DNA of 64,000 bases from Tahibacter harae (GCF_024437735.1 NZ_JANFQO010000004.1:272460-336459); one strand, 5' to 3'; shown: positions 46,624-56,431, counted from the first letter of the stretch. The notes: generated by a model from the sequence alone, not told the origin. Program-made: numbers and translations.

Positions 46624-47661
46624 ATGCGCCACGATTACCTGGTTTTCATCGGCCGTTTCGAGCCGTTCCACAACGGCCATCTGACCGTGCTGCGGCATGC
46701 GCTGGGCATTGCCCGCAAGGTCGTCGTGCTGATCGGATCGGCCGGCAAGCCGCGCAGCACGCGCAATCCCTGGAATGCCAACGAGCGCGAGGTGATGATC
46801 CGCGCCGCCGTCGGCGAGGCCGATGCGCAGCGCCTGCTGATCCGGCCGCTGGCCGACCATCTCTACAACGAGGCCGCCTGGATAGGCGAGGTGCAGCGCC
46901 AGGTCGCCGCGGCCATTGCGGCCGATGGCGGCGGGAGCGAAGCCCGCGTCGGCCTGGTCGGCCGCGACAAGGACGCTTCCAGCTATTACCTGCGCGAGTT
47001 CCCGCAATGGGAATTGTGCAATGTGCAGCATTGCGAAGTGCTGTCGGCGACCGAGATCCGCGAACACCTGTTCAGCGCCGACGAAGGCGGCCAGCTGCTG
47101 ATCCGCGCCAATGTGCCGGCGCCGGTCGCGGCCATGCTGGAAGCCTTCCGCCGCACGCCGGGCTATGCCCAGCTGGCGCGCGAGTTCACCTTCCTGCGCA
47201 ACTACCGCAAGGCCTGGGAAAGCGCGCCGTATCCGCCCACGTTCGTCACCGTCGATGCCGTCGTCGTGCACAGCGGCCATGTGCTGCTGGTGCGCCGCGG
47301 CGCCGAACCCGGCAAGGGGCTGTGGGCGCTGCCCGGCGGCTTTATCGGCCAGGACGAGACCCTGATCGACGCCTGCCTGCGCGAACTGCGCGAGGAAACC
47401 CGGCTCAAGCTGCCCGCGCCCGTGCTCAAGGGTTCGCTCAAGGGTCAGCGCGTGTTCGATCATCCGGACCGTTCGCAGCGTGGCCGCACCATCACCCACG
47501 CCTTCCATTTTGAGTTCAGCGGCGGCGAGCTGCCTAACGTGCGCGGCGCCGACGATGCGGCCAAGGCCCAGTGGATCGCGCTGGCCGAGGCGCTGAACCT
47601 GGAAGAGCAGTTCTACGAAGACCACCATCACATCCTGCAGCATTTCCTCGGCATGAACTGA
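46624..47661 (+). CDS. nadM: Bifunctional nicotinamide-nucleotide adenylyltransferase / Nudix hydrolase
   Basis: 345 residues with GAGGGAG before the ATG. The N-terminal nucleotidyltransferase has IGRFEPFHNGHL (HxGH catalytic motif) and a later VLSATEIREHLF; it makes NAD from NMN and ATP. The C-terminal Nudix domain (about 205-330) has GGFIGQDETLIDACLRELRE followed by ETRL, an intact Nudix box, and may cleave ADP-ribose. The fusion is known in bacteria. First gene of a two-gene nicotinamide salvage unit with nadV, 85 bases upstream. Confidence 0.95.
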   Translation: MRHDYLVFIGRFEPFHNGHLTVLRHALGIARKVVVLIGSAGKPRSTRNPWNANEREVMIRAAVGEADAQRLLIRPLADHLYNEAAWIGEVQRQVAAAIAADGGGSEARVGLVGRDKDASSYYLREFPQWELCNVQHCEVLSATEIREHLFSADEGGQLLIRANVPAPVAAMLEAFRRTPGYAQLAREFTFLRNYRKAWESAPYPPTFVTVDAVVVHSGHVLLVRRGAEPGKGLWALPGGFIGQDETLIDACLRELREETRLKLPAPVLKGSLKGQRVFDHPDRSQRGRTITHAFHFEFSGGELPNVRGADDAAKAQWIALAEALNLEEQFYEDHHHILQHFLGMN

Positions 47662-47746
47662 GGCTGCAGCACCGCGTCGCGCGAACGCCGTCTTCGCGCC
47701 GCCGCCGGACAGACCGGCGATGCCCCCTTGCGGAAGGAGTTTCCGT

Positions 47747-49162
47747 ATGCGCCACCTCGAAAACCTGATCCTCAACACCGACAGCTACAAGGCCAGCCAC
47801 TGGCTGCAATACCCGCCGGGCACGCAGGCGACGTTCTTCTATGTCGAATCGCGCGGCGGCGTGTACGAACGCACGCTGTTCTTCGGCCTGCAGGCGATAC
47901 TCAAGGAATACCTGGCCAAGCCCGTCACCCATGCCGACGTGGACGAGGCGCGCGATTTCTTCGCCGTCCACGGCGAACCGTTCAACGAAGCCGGCTGGCG
48001 CCGCATCGTCGATGTGCACGGCGGCCATCTGCCCATCCGCATCCGCGCGGTGCCCGAGGGCAGCGTGGTGCCTACGCACCATGCCCTGGTCACGGTCGAA
48101 TCGACGGATGACCAGTGCTACTGGCTGCCGTCGTATCTGGAAACGCTGCTGCTGCGCCTGTGGTATCCGGTCACGGTGGCGACGCAGAGCTGGCATCTGA
48201 AGCAGACCATCCGCTATTACCTCGACCTGTCCAGCGACGATGCCGCCGGCCAGATCGGCTTCAAGCTGCACGACTTCGGTGCGCGCGGCGTATCCAGCGC
48301 GGAATCGGCCGGACTCGGCGCCGCGGCGCATCTGGTGAATTTCCTCGGCACCGACACGGTTTCGGGCGTGCTCACGGCCAAGGCCTACTACCACGAGCCC
48401 ATGGCCGGCTATTCGATTCCCGCGGCCGAGCATTCCACCATCACCAGCTGGGGCCGCGAACGCGAGGTCGATGCCTACCGCAACATGCTGCGCCAGTTCG
48501 CCAAGCCCGGCGCCATCGTTGCCGTGGTATCCGACAGCTACGACATCTACCAGGCGATCACCGAGCACTGGGGCAAGACCCTGCGCCAGGACGTGATCGA
48601 CAGCGGCGCAACCCTGGTCGTGCGTCCCGACTCGGGCGAGCCGGTCGATGTGGTGCACCAGTGCCTGGTGCTGCTGGACCAGGCCTTCGGCCATACGGTC
48701 AACGCCAAGGGCTACAAGCTGCTCAAGCATGTGCGCGTGATCCAGGGCGACGGCATCAATCCCAACAGCATCCGCGCCATTCTCGAACGCATCACCAAGG
48801 CCGGCTACAGCGCGGAAAATCTCGCCTTCGGCATGGGCGGCGCGCTGTTGCAGGGCATCAACCGCGATACGCAGAAATTCGCGCTGAAATGTTCGGCGGC
48901 GAAGATCGACGGCGAATGGATAGACGTCTTCAAGGCGCCGATCACCGATCCCGGAAAGCAGTCCAAGCGCGGCCGCCTGGCCCTGCTGCACCACCGCGAA
49001 TTCGGCAGCTGGCGCACGGTGCCGATTGCCGATGAGCTGGAGCGGCCGGAGGAGCATGTGCCCGAACCGGGCTGGGAGCATGCGATGGTGACGGTTTGGG
49101 AGAATGGGAAGCTGGTAAAGGATTGGACCTTCGCCGAGGTGCGAGAGCGCAGCAACACGTAA
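47747..49162 (+). CDS. nadV: Nicotinamide phosphoribosyltransferase NadV
   Basis: 471 residues from ATG 47747 (GGAAGGAG upstream). Signature regions: LNTDSYKASHWLQYPPGT near the start, FKLHDFGARGVSSAESAG, EHSTITSWGRE, SDSYDIYQAI and VVRPDSGEPVDVVHQ, with phosphate-binding GDGINPNSI. The enzyme joins nicotinamide and PRPP to NMN, which NadM then adenylates, giving a two-step route to NAD that bypasses deamidation. Such nadM-nadV pairs also occur on phages, but the GC here is host-like. Confidence 0.96.
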   Translation: MRHLENLILNTDSYKASHWLQYPPGTQATFFYVESRGGVYERTLFFGLQAILKEYLAKPVTHADVDEARDFFAVHGEPFNEAGWRRIVDVHGGHLPIRIRAVPEGSVVPTHHALVTVESTDDQCYWLPSYLETLLLRLWYPVTVATQSWHLKQTIRYYLDLSSDDAAGQIGFKLHDFGARGVSSAESAGLGAAAHLVNFLGTDTVSGVLTAKAYYHEPMAGYSIPAAEHSTITSWGREREVDAYRNMLRQFAKPGAIVAVVSDSYDIYQAITEHWGKTLRQDVIDSGATLVVRPDSGEPVDVVHQCLVLLDQAFGHTVNAKGYKLLKHVRVIQGDGINPNSIRAILERITKAGYSAENLAFGMGGALLQGINRDTQKFALKCSAAKIDGEWIDVFKAPITDPGKQSKRGRLALLHHREFGSWRTVPIADELERPEEHVPEPGWEHAMVTVWENGKLVKDWTFAEVRERSNT

Positions 49163-49188
49163 GGCCATCGCAAAGCGGCGATACGACG

Positions 49189-49802
49189 ATGGGGGCACCT
49201 GACGAGATCGAAGTGCTGACCGCAGTCGAGGCAATGCACCGCCGCCCGGAAATGTATCTGGACATGGATGATCCGGCGCTGGGCGAGCAGTTCGTGCTGC
49301 AGACCTTGTGCCACGCCGTCGATGAAGCCATGGACGGCCGCTGCAGCCGGGCAGCGATGCAGCTGGGGCGGAACGGGGCGAGGTGTGGTACGACACCGGC
49401 ATGCCGCTGACCGAGGATGCACATTCACGCGGCCGCAGCGTCGCCGGGGTATTTCCTCACGGCGCACTGCGGCTGTTGCTCGCGCAAGAAGCACCTACAG
49501 GTCGGTGATGAACGGTGCAGCCTCGGCCTGGCGGTCTTCAACGCCGTCTGCCGCGAATTGACCGTGGATATCGGCGAGGGCGGGCGCAGCCTGAGTTTGC
49601 GCTTCGTCGAAGGAAAACGGCTGCAGGAAAGTGCTGCGCAGCCGGGCGGACAGGAGCGAATCGACCCGCCTCAGCTATGCGCTGGACACCCGCCTGCTGC
49701 CAGGTGTCCGCGTGGACGAAGCTGCCTTTGCGCCACAGCTTGGCACGTCTGCGGGAACAGGTGCCTCGGCTCGCTATCCGGCGGGAGCTGGCCGGCAGCT
49801 GA
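49189..49802 (+). pseudogene. Frameshifted GyrB-like GHKL ATPase fragment
   Basis: From ATG 49189 the frame reads AVEAMHRRPEMYLDMDDP and HAVDEAMDGRC, the counterpart of the GyrB/ParE opening (RPGMYIG ... VDNSIDEA), then breaks. Continuing in other frames are GEVWYDTGMPLTEDAHSRG, GLAVFNAVCRELTVDIGEG with SLSLRFVEGKRLQ, ALDTRLLPGVRVDEAAF and LARLREQVPRLAIRRELAGS before a stop near 49802. At least four frame changes are needed, so this is a decayed stand-alone topoisomerase-B ATPase-like gene. Starts 27 bases after nadV. Confidence 0.55.
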
Positions 49803-49856
49803 GTGCCGGCCCTTGGTCAAAGCGCCAGCCGCGAACCCTCGCGGCTGGCCTGAGCC

Positions 49857-50291
49857 TCAATCAAAATCCCGCGAAGTCCCGGTTATCTCCCGCACCCCAC
49901 TGTCCCCATCGCCAAACCCGTCCCCATCATCCCGTACCGGCTCGTCGCCGCCTTCGCTGCTGCCGGAAGAAGAAGTCCCATCGCGCGCCGCGCTGCGGGC
50001 GGCGGCCTTGTCCCAGCGGTTCTTGATCGGGTTGACGCTTTCCGCCTCGCCGGCGGCGGCGACCAGGCCCTGCTTGACCTCTTCGGGCAGGTCGGCCCAG
50101 TGGCAGTCGTCCAGCGCGCCCTGCATCGCGTAGAGCAGGTTGAGGCTGGGACGGAAGCCGGCGCGCTTGACCTTCATGAAGGTCTCGATGACGCCGACCG
50201 CGCGCAGGTCCTCCAGCGTGCGGACGCCGACCTGGCGCAGCCAGGCTGCCGACTTGGGACCGACGTTGCGGATTTTCTCGTTGCTCGCCAT
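49857..50291 (-). CDS. TfoX C-terminal domain protein
   Basis: 144 residues from ATG 50291 (GGGGA upstream). Residues 1-80 match the C-terminal domain of TfoX/Sxy (IRNVGPKSAAWLRQVGVRTL, a helix-hairpin-helix, then LYAMQGALDDCHWADLP). A low-complexity acidic tail (SSEGGDEPVRDDGDGFGDGD) follows. TfoX promotes natural competence, but the stand-alone C-terminal form has no proven role. It is next to a methionine sulfoxide reductase gene on the same strand. Confidence 0.85.
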   Translation of the reverse strand: MASNEKIRNVGPKSAAWLRQVGVRTLEDLRAVGVIETFMKVKRAGFRPSLNLLYAMQGALDDCHWADLPEEVKQGLVAAAGEAESVNPIKNRWDKAAARSAARDGTSSSGSSEGGDEPVRDDGDGFGDGDSGVREITGTSRDFD

Positions 50292-50375
50292 GTAGTTCCC
50301 CAAAACCTTTAGCGTGCCGGACGGGCCGGCAATGTCCTGTTCGCGGCCGCGGGCGGCCGCATCCCTGAAACCGGC

Positions 50376-50861
50376 CTACAGCGAGGCCAGGAAGATCGCG
50401 CAGAGCCGTTCCATGCCGATGCGGTCTTCCTCGTCGAAGCGGCCCGGCAGCGGGCTGTCCACGTCCCAAACCCCGATCAGCCGGCCGGCCGCGTCCTGCA
50501 GCGGTACCACGATTTCCGAGCGCGAGGCGGCGTCGCAGGCGATATGGCCCGGGAATTCATGCACATCCTGCACCACCTGGGTTTCCCGCGTGGCAGCGGC
50601 CGTGCCGCAGACGCCGCGGCCGATGGCGATGCGCACGCAGGCCGGCTTGCCCTGGAACGGCCCCACGACCAGCTCCGTCCCGTCGAAGAAGTAGAAGCCG
50701 CACCAGTTCAGCCCAGGCAGGGCATGGAACACCAGGGCGGAGAAATTCGCCGCATTGGCGATACGGTCACGCTCGCCATGCAGCAGGCCGCCCATCTGCC
50801 CGGCCAGGCCTTCGTAGAGTTCGGCCTTGTTCGCGGCGACGAGGGGAACGGCTTCGAACAT
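50376..50861 (-). CDS. msrC: Free methionine-R-sulfoxide reductase (GAF domain)
   Basis: 161 residues from ATG 50861. A GAF-like fold with the family pattern GFYFFDGTELVVGPFQGKPAC, RGVCGTAAATRETQVV and HIACDAASRSEIVVPL, which places three Cys (in PACVRI, GVCGTA and HIACDA) as the redox set. The enzyme reduces free methionine-R-sulfoxide with thioredoxin. Correct length. It lies 84 bases upstream of the TfoX-like gene. Confidence 0.9.
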   Translation of the reverse strand: MFEAVPLVAANKAELYEGLAGQMGGLLHGERDRIANAANFSALVFHALPGLNWCGFYFFDGTELVVGPFQGKPACVRIAIGRGVCGTAAATRETQVVQDVHEFPGHIACDAASRSEIVVPLQDAAGRLIGVWDVDSPLPGRFDEEDRIGMERLCAIFLASL

Positions 50862-51073
50862 GATCGGATCCGGCGGGAACGGAGGCCTAGTGTAGCCGAC
50901 GAGCGCCCGGGGATGGCCGGACCGGAGGCGAGCCGGATGCGGCGCCCGGTGCCACAATCCGCGGCCGCACACCCGGCACGGGGCCGATTCCCGCGGCAAT
51001 GCGCCGGTTTTCGTCATAGTGGCCGCACCGCCGATCCGCCGCGAACATCGCCATCACCTCACAGGAATCCCGC

Positions 51074-51754
51074 ATGCCCCAAGGCATTTTCATCACCGGC
51101 ACCGACACCGGCGTAGGCAAGACCCAGGTCAGCGCCGCCCTGTTGCGCGCCCTGGTCGCCGGCGGCTGCCGCGCCGTGGGCATGAAACCGGTGGCCAGCG
51201 GCTGCGAGTTCAGCCCCGGCGGCTGGAGCAACGAGGACGCGCGCGCCCTGATCGAGGCCAGCCACCCCCAGCCGGCCTATGCCGACTGCAACCCCTACGC
51301 CCTGCATGACGCGGTGGCGCCGCACCTGGCCGCCGCGGCCCAGGGGGTGGAAATCGAACTCGGCCCCATCCGCGCCGGCTATGCCGCGCTGGCCGCCAGC
51401 GCCGACTTCATCGTGGTCGAGGGCGCCGGCGGCTGGGCCGTGCCGCTGTCGCCGCGGCTGATGCAGGCCGACATCCCGCGCGCGCTGGGCCTGGATGTGG
51501 TGCTGGTCGTCGGCCTGCGCCTGGGCTGCATCAACCACGCCCTGCTCAGCGCCGCAGCGATCCGCGCCGACGGCTGCCGCCTGCGCGGCTGGATAGGCAA
51601 TGCCATCGACCCGGCCCAGCCGCTGCAGCGCGAGAACATCGCCACCCTGCGCGAACGCCTGGACGCGGACTGCCTGGGCCTGCTCGGCTACAACCCGCCG
51701 GACCCCGCCGCCGCGCTGGCCGCGGCCGCCGCAGGGCTGCGCGCACAAAGCTGA
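51074..51754 (+). CDS. bioD: Dethiobiotin synthetase
   Basis: 226 residues, ATG 51074 with AGGA upstream. P-loop GTDTGVGKTQVSAAL at residues 9-23, GMKPVASGCE with the catalytic Lys, FIVVEGAGGWAVPL and GNAIDP are BioD signatures. It closes the ureido ring of dethiobiotin from DAPA, CO2 and ATP. No other biotin gene is seen in the window. A 277-base gap follows, with no gene, before the efflux pair. Confidence 0.95.
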   Translation: MPQGIFITGTDTGVGKTQVSAALLRALVAGGCRAVGMKPVASGCEFSPGGWSNEDARALIEASHPQPAYADCNPYALHDAVAPHLAAAAQGVEIELGPIRAGYAALAASADFIVVEGAGGWAVPLSPRLMQADIPRALGLDVVLVVGLRLGCINHALLSAAAIRADGCRLRGWIGNAIDPAQPLQRENIATLRERLDADCLGLLGYNPPDPAAALAAAAAGLRAQS

Positions 51755-52031
51755 ACGAAGACCGCCGTAGTTCGCGCCCGCCGCTCGCCAATGCGGACAG
51801 ATTCGTGTCGGCGGGGCACATTTCCGCAGCGCTGAAAACAGGCCTGCTCAATACCGCGATTCATAAGCGCGGCGCCGTGTTTTCCAGTGCGCAGCCAGGG
51901 TCAAAGCTGCACGACTTCTGGCATGCTCAAATTCGAAAAAGCGGCACAATACTGCGCCGTTCAAATCCCGCCTGTACGCACGGCGTCCGGGGACGCCGCC
52001 ACGGAAGATCCCGCACCTCCCGGAGCATCTC

Positions 52032-53123
52032 ATGCTGCGCACCGTTCATCCTGTTCGTCTCTCCCTTTCCCTGTTCGCCCTGGCCGCGGTACTGGCCTAC
52101 AGCAACAGCGGACACACCCAGGGCCCGCCGGGCGGCGAGATGCCGCCGACCACCGTCGAAGCCGCCAGGCCGCGCCAGGAATCCGTCAGCGAAATGCTGT
52201 CGGCCGTGGGCACCCTGCGCGCCGACGAGGCCGTTACCGTTCGGCCGGAACTGGCCGGCCGCATCGAAGCCGTACTGTTCGACGAAGGCCAGAAAGTGGC
52301 CCAGGGCGCGCCGCTGTTCCGCCTCGACGCCAGCCTGGTCCAGGCCGAGGTCGCCGAGGCCCAGGCCAACGCTTCCAACAGCGAGCGCGAACTCAAGCGC
52401 GCCCAGGACATGGCCGCGCGCAAGCTGATCGCACCGGCCGACGTGGACACCAAGCGCGCCCAGGCCAAGGTCGACGAAGCCAAGCTCGCCTCCAGCCGCA
52501 CCCGCCTGGGCAAGACCGAACTGCGCGCGCCGTTCGCCGGCACCGTCGGCCTGCGCCGGGTCAGCCCGGGCGAATACGTCAATGTCGGCGACGCCCTGGT
52601 CGAACTGGTCGCGCTGGATACGCTCAAGCTCGATTTCAGCCTGCCCGAGGTCTACCTGGGCCGCTTCAGGCCGGGCCAGAAGATCAGCCTCAGCGTGGAC
52701 GCCACGGGCGCGCGCCAGTACGAGGGCGAGGTCTACGCCGTGGCGCCGCAGGTCGACCTGTCGACCCGCTCCGTCACTCTGCGCGCGCGCGTGGCCAACG
52801 CCGACGGCAGCCTGCATCCGGGCCAGTTCGCCAAGGTGTCGCTGCAGGTCGGCTCGCGCGACAACGCGCTGCTGGTGCCCGAGCAGGCACTGTGGCCCCA
52901 GGGCGACAAGCAAAATGTCTACATCATTAAAGATGGAAAAGCGCAACTGGTCGAAGTGAAGACCGGCCTGCGCAAGCCCGGCCTGGTCGAGATCGTCAGC
53001 GGCATCACCGCCGAGGACCAGGTCATCAGCGCCGGCCAGATGAAGATAGGCCCCGGCGCGCCGGTCCAGGTCCAGGGCGCGCAGCCCCCGGCGGGCCAGC
53101 AGCCCGCCGCGCCGGCGCACTGA
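52032..53123 (+). CDS. RND efflux periplasmic adaptor (MFP) protein
   Basis: 363 residues with an N-terminal membrane signal (SLSLFALAAVLAYS), no lipobox. Adaptor domains in order: lipoyl halves around the hairpin (VRPELAGRIEAVLFDEGQKV, a short alpha-helical hairpin, then ELRAPFAGTVGLRRVSPGEYV), beta-barrel and membrane-proximal domain (LVPEQALWPQGDKQNVYII). A Pro/Ala-rich tail ends it. It bridges the RND pump encoded 13 bases downstream; no outer-membrane channel gene is present here. Confidence 0.94.
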   Translation: MLRTVHPVRLSLSLFALAAVLAYSNSGHTQGPPGGEMPPTTVEAARPRQESVSEMLSAVGTLRADEAVTVRPELAGRIEAVLFDEGQKVAQGAPLFRLDASLVQAEVAEAQANASNSERELKRAQDMAARKLIAPADVDTKRAQAKVDEAKLASSRTRLGKTELRAPFAGTVGLRRVSPGEYVNVGDALVELVALDTLKLDFSLPEVYLGRFRPGQKISLSVDATGARQYEGEVYAVAPQVDLSTRSVTLRARVANADGSLHPGQFAKVSLQVGSRDNALLVPEQALWPQGDKQNVYIIKDGKAQLVEVKTGLRKPGLVEIVSGITAEDQVISAGQMKIGPGAPVQVQGAQPPAGQQPAAPAH

Positions 53124-53135
53124 CGGGAGGCAGCC

Positions 53136-56100
53136 ATGGTCCTTTCCGATATCTCCATCCGCCGACCGGTGTTCGCCACGGTGGTGAACCTGGTCATCCT
53201 GCTCGTGGGCATCATCTGCTACGAGCGCCTGGCCGTGCGCCTGATCCCGAAGGTGGACACGCCGGTGGTCACCGTCGCCACCACCTATCCCGGCGCCAGC
53301 GCCCAGGTGGTCGAATCGCAGATCACCACGCCGATCGAGGAACAGCTTTCCGGCATCGAAGGCATCGACTACATAGGCTCGGTGTCGCGCGAGGAATCCT
53401 CGCAGATCACCGTGCGCTTCCGCCTGGACCGCGATCCCGACTCCGCCGCCGCCGACGTGCGCGACCGCGTCGCGCTGGCGCGCGACTTCCTGCCGCAGGA
53501 AGCGCGCGAGCCGGTGGTGCAGAAGCAGGAAGCCGACGCCCAGCCCATCATCTACCTCGCCTTCTCCTCCGACCGCCACAGCGAACTGGAGATCGCCGAC
53601 ATCGCCGACCGCCTGGTCAAGGACCGCGTACAGAACCTCGCCGGCGTGGCCCAGGCCCAGGTCTACGGCAACAAGTACGCCATGCGCCTGTGGCTGGATC
53701 CGGCGCGTCTGGCCGCGTTCTCGATGACGCCCGCCGATGTGGAAGCCGCCCTGCGCAAGCAGAACGTGGAAATTCCCGCCGGCCGCATCGAAAGCACCCA
53801 GCGCGAATTCTCGGTGCTGTCGGAAACCGACCTGCGCACACCGGAGCAGTTCGGCGCCATCGTGCTGCGCACCGGCGCGGACGGCTATTCCGTGCGCGTG
53901 CGCGACATCGCCCGCGTCGAGCTGGGCGCCGACCAAGCGCGCTTCCGCGCCCGCTACAACGGCCGCAACGCCGTGCCGCTGGGCGTGGTCAAGCAAGCCA
54001 CCGCAAACCCGCTGGCCATCTCCGAAGGCCTGCACAAGCTGCTGCCGGAAATCACCCGCACCCTGCCCGAAGGCATGAAGGTGGAGATCGCCCACGACAC
54101 CACCATCTTCATCGAGCGCTCCATCGCCGAGGTCTACACCACCATCGCCGAAGCCATGGTGCTGGTGGTCATCGTGATCTTCCTGTTCCTGCGCTCCGGC
54201 CGCGCCACGCTGATTCCCATCGTCACCATCCCGGTGTCGCTGATCGGCGCGTTCGCGGTGATGTACGTGTTCGGCTTCTCCATCAACACGCTGACCCTGC
54301 TGGCCATGGTACTGGCGATCGGCCTGGTGGTGGACGACGCCATCGTCATGCTGGAGAACATCTACCGGCATATCGAGGAAGGCATGCCGCCGATGCAGGC
54401 CGCGCTCAAGGGGTCCAAGGAGATCGGCTTCGCCATCGTCGCCATGACCCTGACCCTGGCCGCGGTCTACGTGCCGCTGGCCTTTTCCACCGGCCGCACC
54501 GGGCGCCTGTTCATCGAGTTCGCGCTGACCCTGGCCGGCGCGGTGATCGTGTCCGGTTTCACGGCGCTGACGCTGTCGCCGATGATGTGCTCGCGCCTGC
54601 TCAAGCACAGCGAGAAGCACGGCAAGGCCTACGAATTCGGCGAAAAGGTGCTCAACGGCCTGCAGCGCGGCTACGAACGCGGCCTGAAATGGAGCATGCG
54701 CCAGCGCGCCATCGTGCTCGGCGGCGCCGCCATCGTCTTCGCCGGCCTGATGGGCATCTTCCTGCTCAAGCTGCTGCCCAACGAACTGGCGCCGCAGGAA
54801 GACCAGGGCCTGGTGATCGGCTTCGGCATGGCGCCGGAAGGCGCGACGCCGGAATACACCGACAGCTACGCCAAGCAGATGGAAGCCACCTTCGCCAAAC
54901 TGCCCGGCGTGGACCGCTACTTCCAGATCGTCGGCTTCCCCACGGTCACGCAGACCATCGGCTTCGTCGGCCTCAAGGACTGGACCCAGCGCCCCATGCC
55001 CGCCGGCGCGCTGCAGGGCATGCTGTTCCCGCAGTTCATGAACATCCCCGGCCTGCTCGCCTTCCCGGTGTTGCCGCCGCCGCTGGGTGCGGACGACTTC
55101 GGCCAGCCCGTGTCCTTCATCGTGCAGACCACCGGCACCTGGGAAGACCTGGAGAAGATCAGCGACGGCCTGCTCGCCAAGATCCGCCAGAACCCGAAGC
55201 TGACCAACGCCGACACCGACCTCAAGCTCAACAAGCCGCAACTGAAGATCGAGATGGACCGCGACAAGGTCGCCTCGGTCGGCGCCAACGTGGATGAAGT
55301 CGGCCGCACGCTGGAAAGCCTGCTTGGCGGCCGCCAGGTCACCCGCTTCAAGCGCGGCTCCGAGCAGTACGACGTGATCGTACAGGTGGACAACGAAGGC
55401 CGCCGCGTACCTGAGCAGCTCAGCGCGATCTACGTGCGCAACGCCGACGGCGGCATGGTGCAGATGGCCAACCTGGTCACCGCGAACGAGTCCGTCGCGG
55501 CCAAGGAACTCAACCACTTCAACCGCCTGCGCTCGGCCACGATCAGCGCCGGCCTCGCCCCGGGCTACAGCATGGGCGAGGCACTGGACTGGCTTGCCGG
55601 CGCGGTGAAGGAAGTAGCCTCCGACGCGCAGTACGACTTCTCCGGCCAGTCGCGCGAGTTCCGCGAATCCTCCAGCGCCTTCGCCCTGCTGTTCGCCCTC
55701 GCCCTGGTGTTCATCTATCTGGTGCTGGCGGCGCAGTTCGAAAGCTGGATCGATCCCTTCATCATCCTGTTCTCGGTGCCGCTGGCGGCCTTCGGCGGCC
55801 TGGCCTGCCTGGTCATCGTCAACTGGGTCGCCGCCACCGGCTTCACCCACCAGGCGGGCAGCTGGAACATCTACACCCAGATCGGCCTGATTACCCTTGT
55901 GGGCCTGATTGCCAAGCACGGCATCATGATCGTGGAATTCGCCAACCAGCTGCAGGAACAGGGCCACAGCAAGGCTTCGGCCGCCTTCGAAGCCGCCCGC
56001 CTGCGCCTGCGCCCGATCCTGATGACCACCGGCGCCATGGTGCTCGGCGCCCTGCCCCTGGCCATCGCCACGGGCGCCGGCGCCGAGGCCCGCCACCAGA

Positions 56101-56234
56101 TCGGCTGGGTCATCGTCGGCGGCATGGGCTTCGGCACCCTGCTCACGCTGTTCGTGGTACCCGTGGTGTACGTGCTGCTGGCGCGCAAGCATGTGCCGCA
56201 CGAAACCTATGAAGGGGAGCCCGCCGCCGCGTGA
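53136..56234 (+). CDS. HAE1-type RND efflux transporter
   Basis: 1032 residues, AcrB/MexB size. Starts VLSDISIRRPVFATVVNLVI; first periplasmic loop YPGASAQVVESQITTPIEEQ, and the proton relay helix IGLVVDDAIVMLENIYRHIE carries the two Asp residues. Second half RLRPILMTTGAMVLGALPLA. The pump drives export of hydrophobic or amphiphilic compounds by proton motive force; substrate unknown. It ends in a 4-base overlap with a small ORF at 56231. Confidence 0.96.
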   Translation: MVLSDISIRRPVFATVVNLVILLVGIICYERLAVRLIPKVDTPVVTVATTYPGASAQVVESQITTPIEEQLSGIEGIDYIGSVSREESSQITVRFRLDRDPDSAAADVRDRVALARDFLPQEAREPVVQKQEADAQPIIYLAFSSDRHSELEIADIADRLVKDRVQNLAGVAQAQVYGNKYAMRLWLDPARLAAFSMTPADVEAALRKQNVEIPAGRIESTQREFSVLSETDLRTPEQFGAIVLRTGADGYSVRVRDIARVELGADQARFRARYNGRNAVPLGVVKQATANPLAISEGLHKLLPEITRTLPEGMKVEIAHDTTIFIERSIAEVYTTIAEAMVLVVIVIFLFLRSGRATLIPIVTIPVSLIGAFAVMYVFGFSINTLTLLAMVLAIGLVVDDAIVMLENIYRHIEEGMPPMQAALKGSKEIGFAIVAMTLTLAAVYVPLAFSTGRTGRLFIEFALTLAGAVIVSGFTALTLSPMMCSRLLKHSEKHGKAYEFGEKVLNGLQRGYERGLKWSMRQRAIVLGGAAIVFAGLMGIFLLKLLPNELAPQEDQGLVIGFGMAPEGATPEYTDSYAKQMEATFAKLPGVDRYFQIVGFPTVTQTIGFVGLKDWTQRPMPAGALQGMLFPQFMNIPGLLAFPVLPPPLGADDFGQPVSFIVQTTGTWEDLEKISDGLLAKIRQNPKLTNADTDLKLNKPQLKIEMDRDKVASVGANVDEVGRTLESLLGGRQVTRFKRGSEQYDVIVQVDNEGRRVPEQLSAIYVRNADGGMVQMANLVTANESVAAKELNHFNRLRSATISAGLAPGYSMGEALDWLAGAVKEVASDAQYDFSGQSREFRESSSAFALLFALALVFIYLVLAAQFESWIDPFIILFSVPLAAFGGLACLVIVNWVAATGFTHQAGSWNIYTQIGLITLVGLIAKHGIMIVEFANQLQEQGHSKASAAFEAARLRLRPILMTTGAMVLGALPLAIATGAGAEARHQIGWVIVGGMGFGTLLTLFVVPVVYVLLARKHVPHETYEGEPAAA

Positions 56235-56431
56235 GCGGCCAGCCGGACACCCTTGTCGAATTGAGCTGCGCCCAGCTCGAACAGGTCGCCGCAGCCCTGG
56301 GCGCAGCCGTCGACAACGGCCCGGATGACCGGCAGCAGGAACCGCAGATCGTCGCGCTGCTCGGCGACGATCTGCGCCCGCCCGCAGTGAAGTTTTCGGG
56401 CCTGGGCGCGCGATTCGTCCAGCATTTCTGA
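56231..56431 (+). CDS. Small ORF coupled to the RND pump and ending inside the CRISPR array
   Basis: 66 residues from GTG 56231, which overlaps the RND stop (GTGA). Third-position GC is high and the composition plausible (MSGQPDTLVELSCAQLEQVA..., acidic). Its TGA lies in the first bases of the terminal CRISPR repeat (56425-56452). It may be a real small cytoplasmic protein or chance; no domain recognised. Confidence 0.42.
   Translation: MSGQPDTLVELSCAQLEQVAAALGAAVDNGPDDRQQEPQIVALLGDDLRPPAVKFSGLGARFVQHF

Noticed and set aside
51927..56201. 1424-codon frame antisense to the RND pump
   Set aside because: His/Gln/Gly/Asp-rich composition of an antisense shadow; the opposite strand is a well-matched RND operon.
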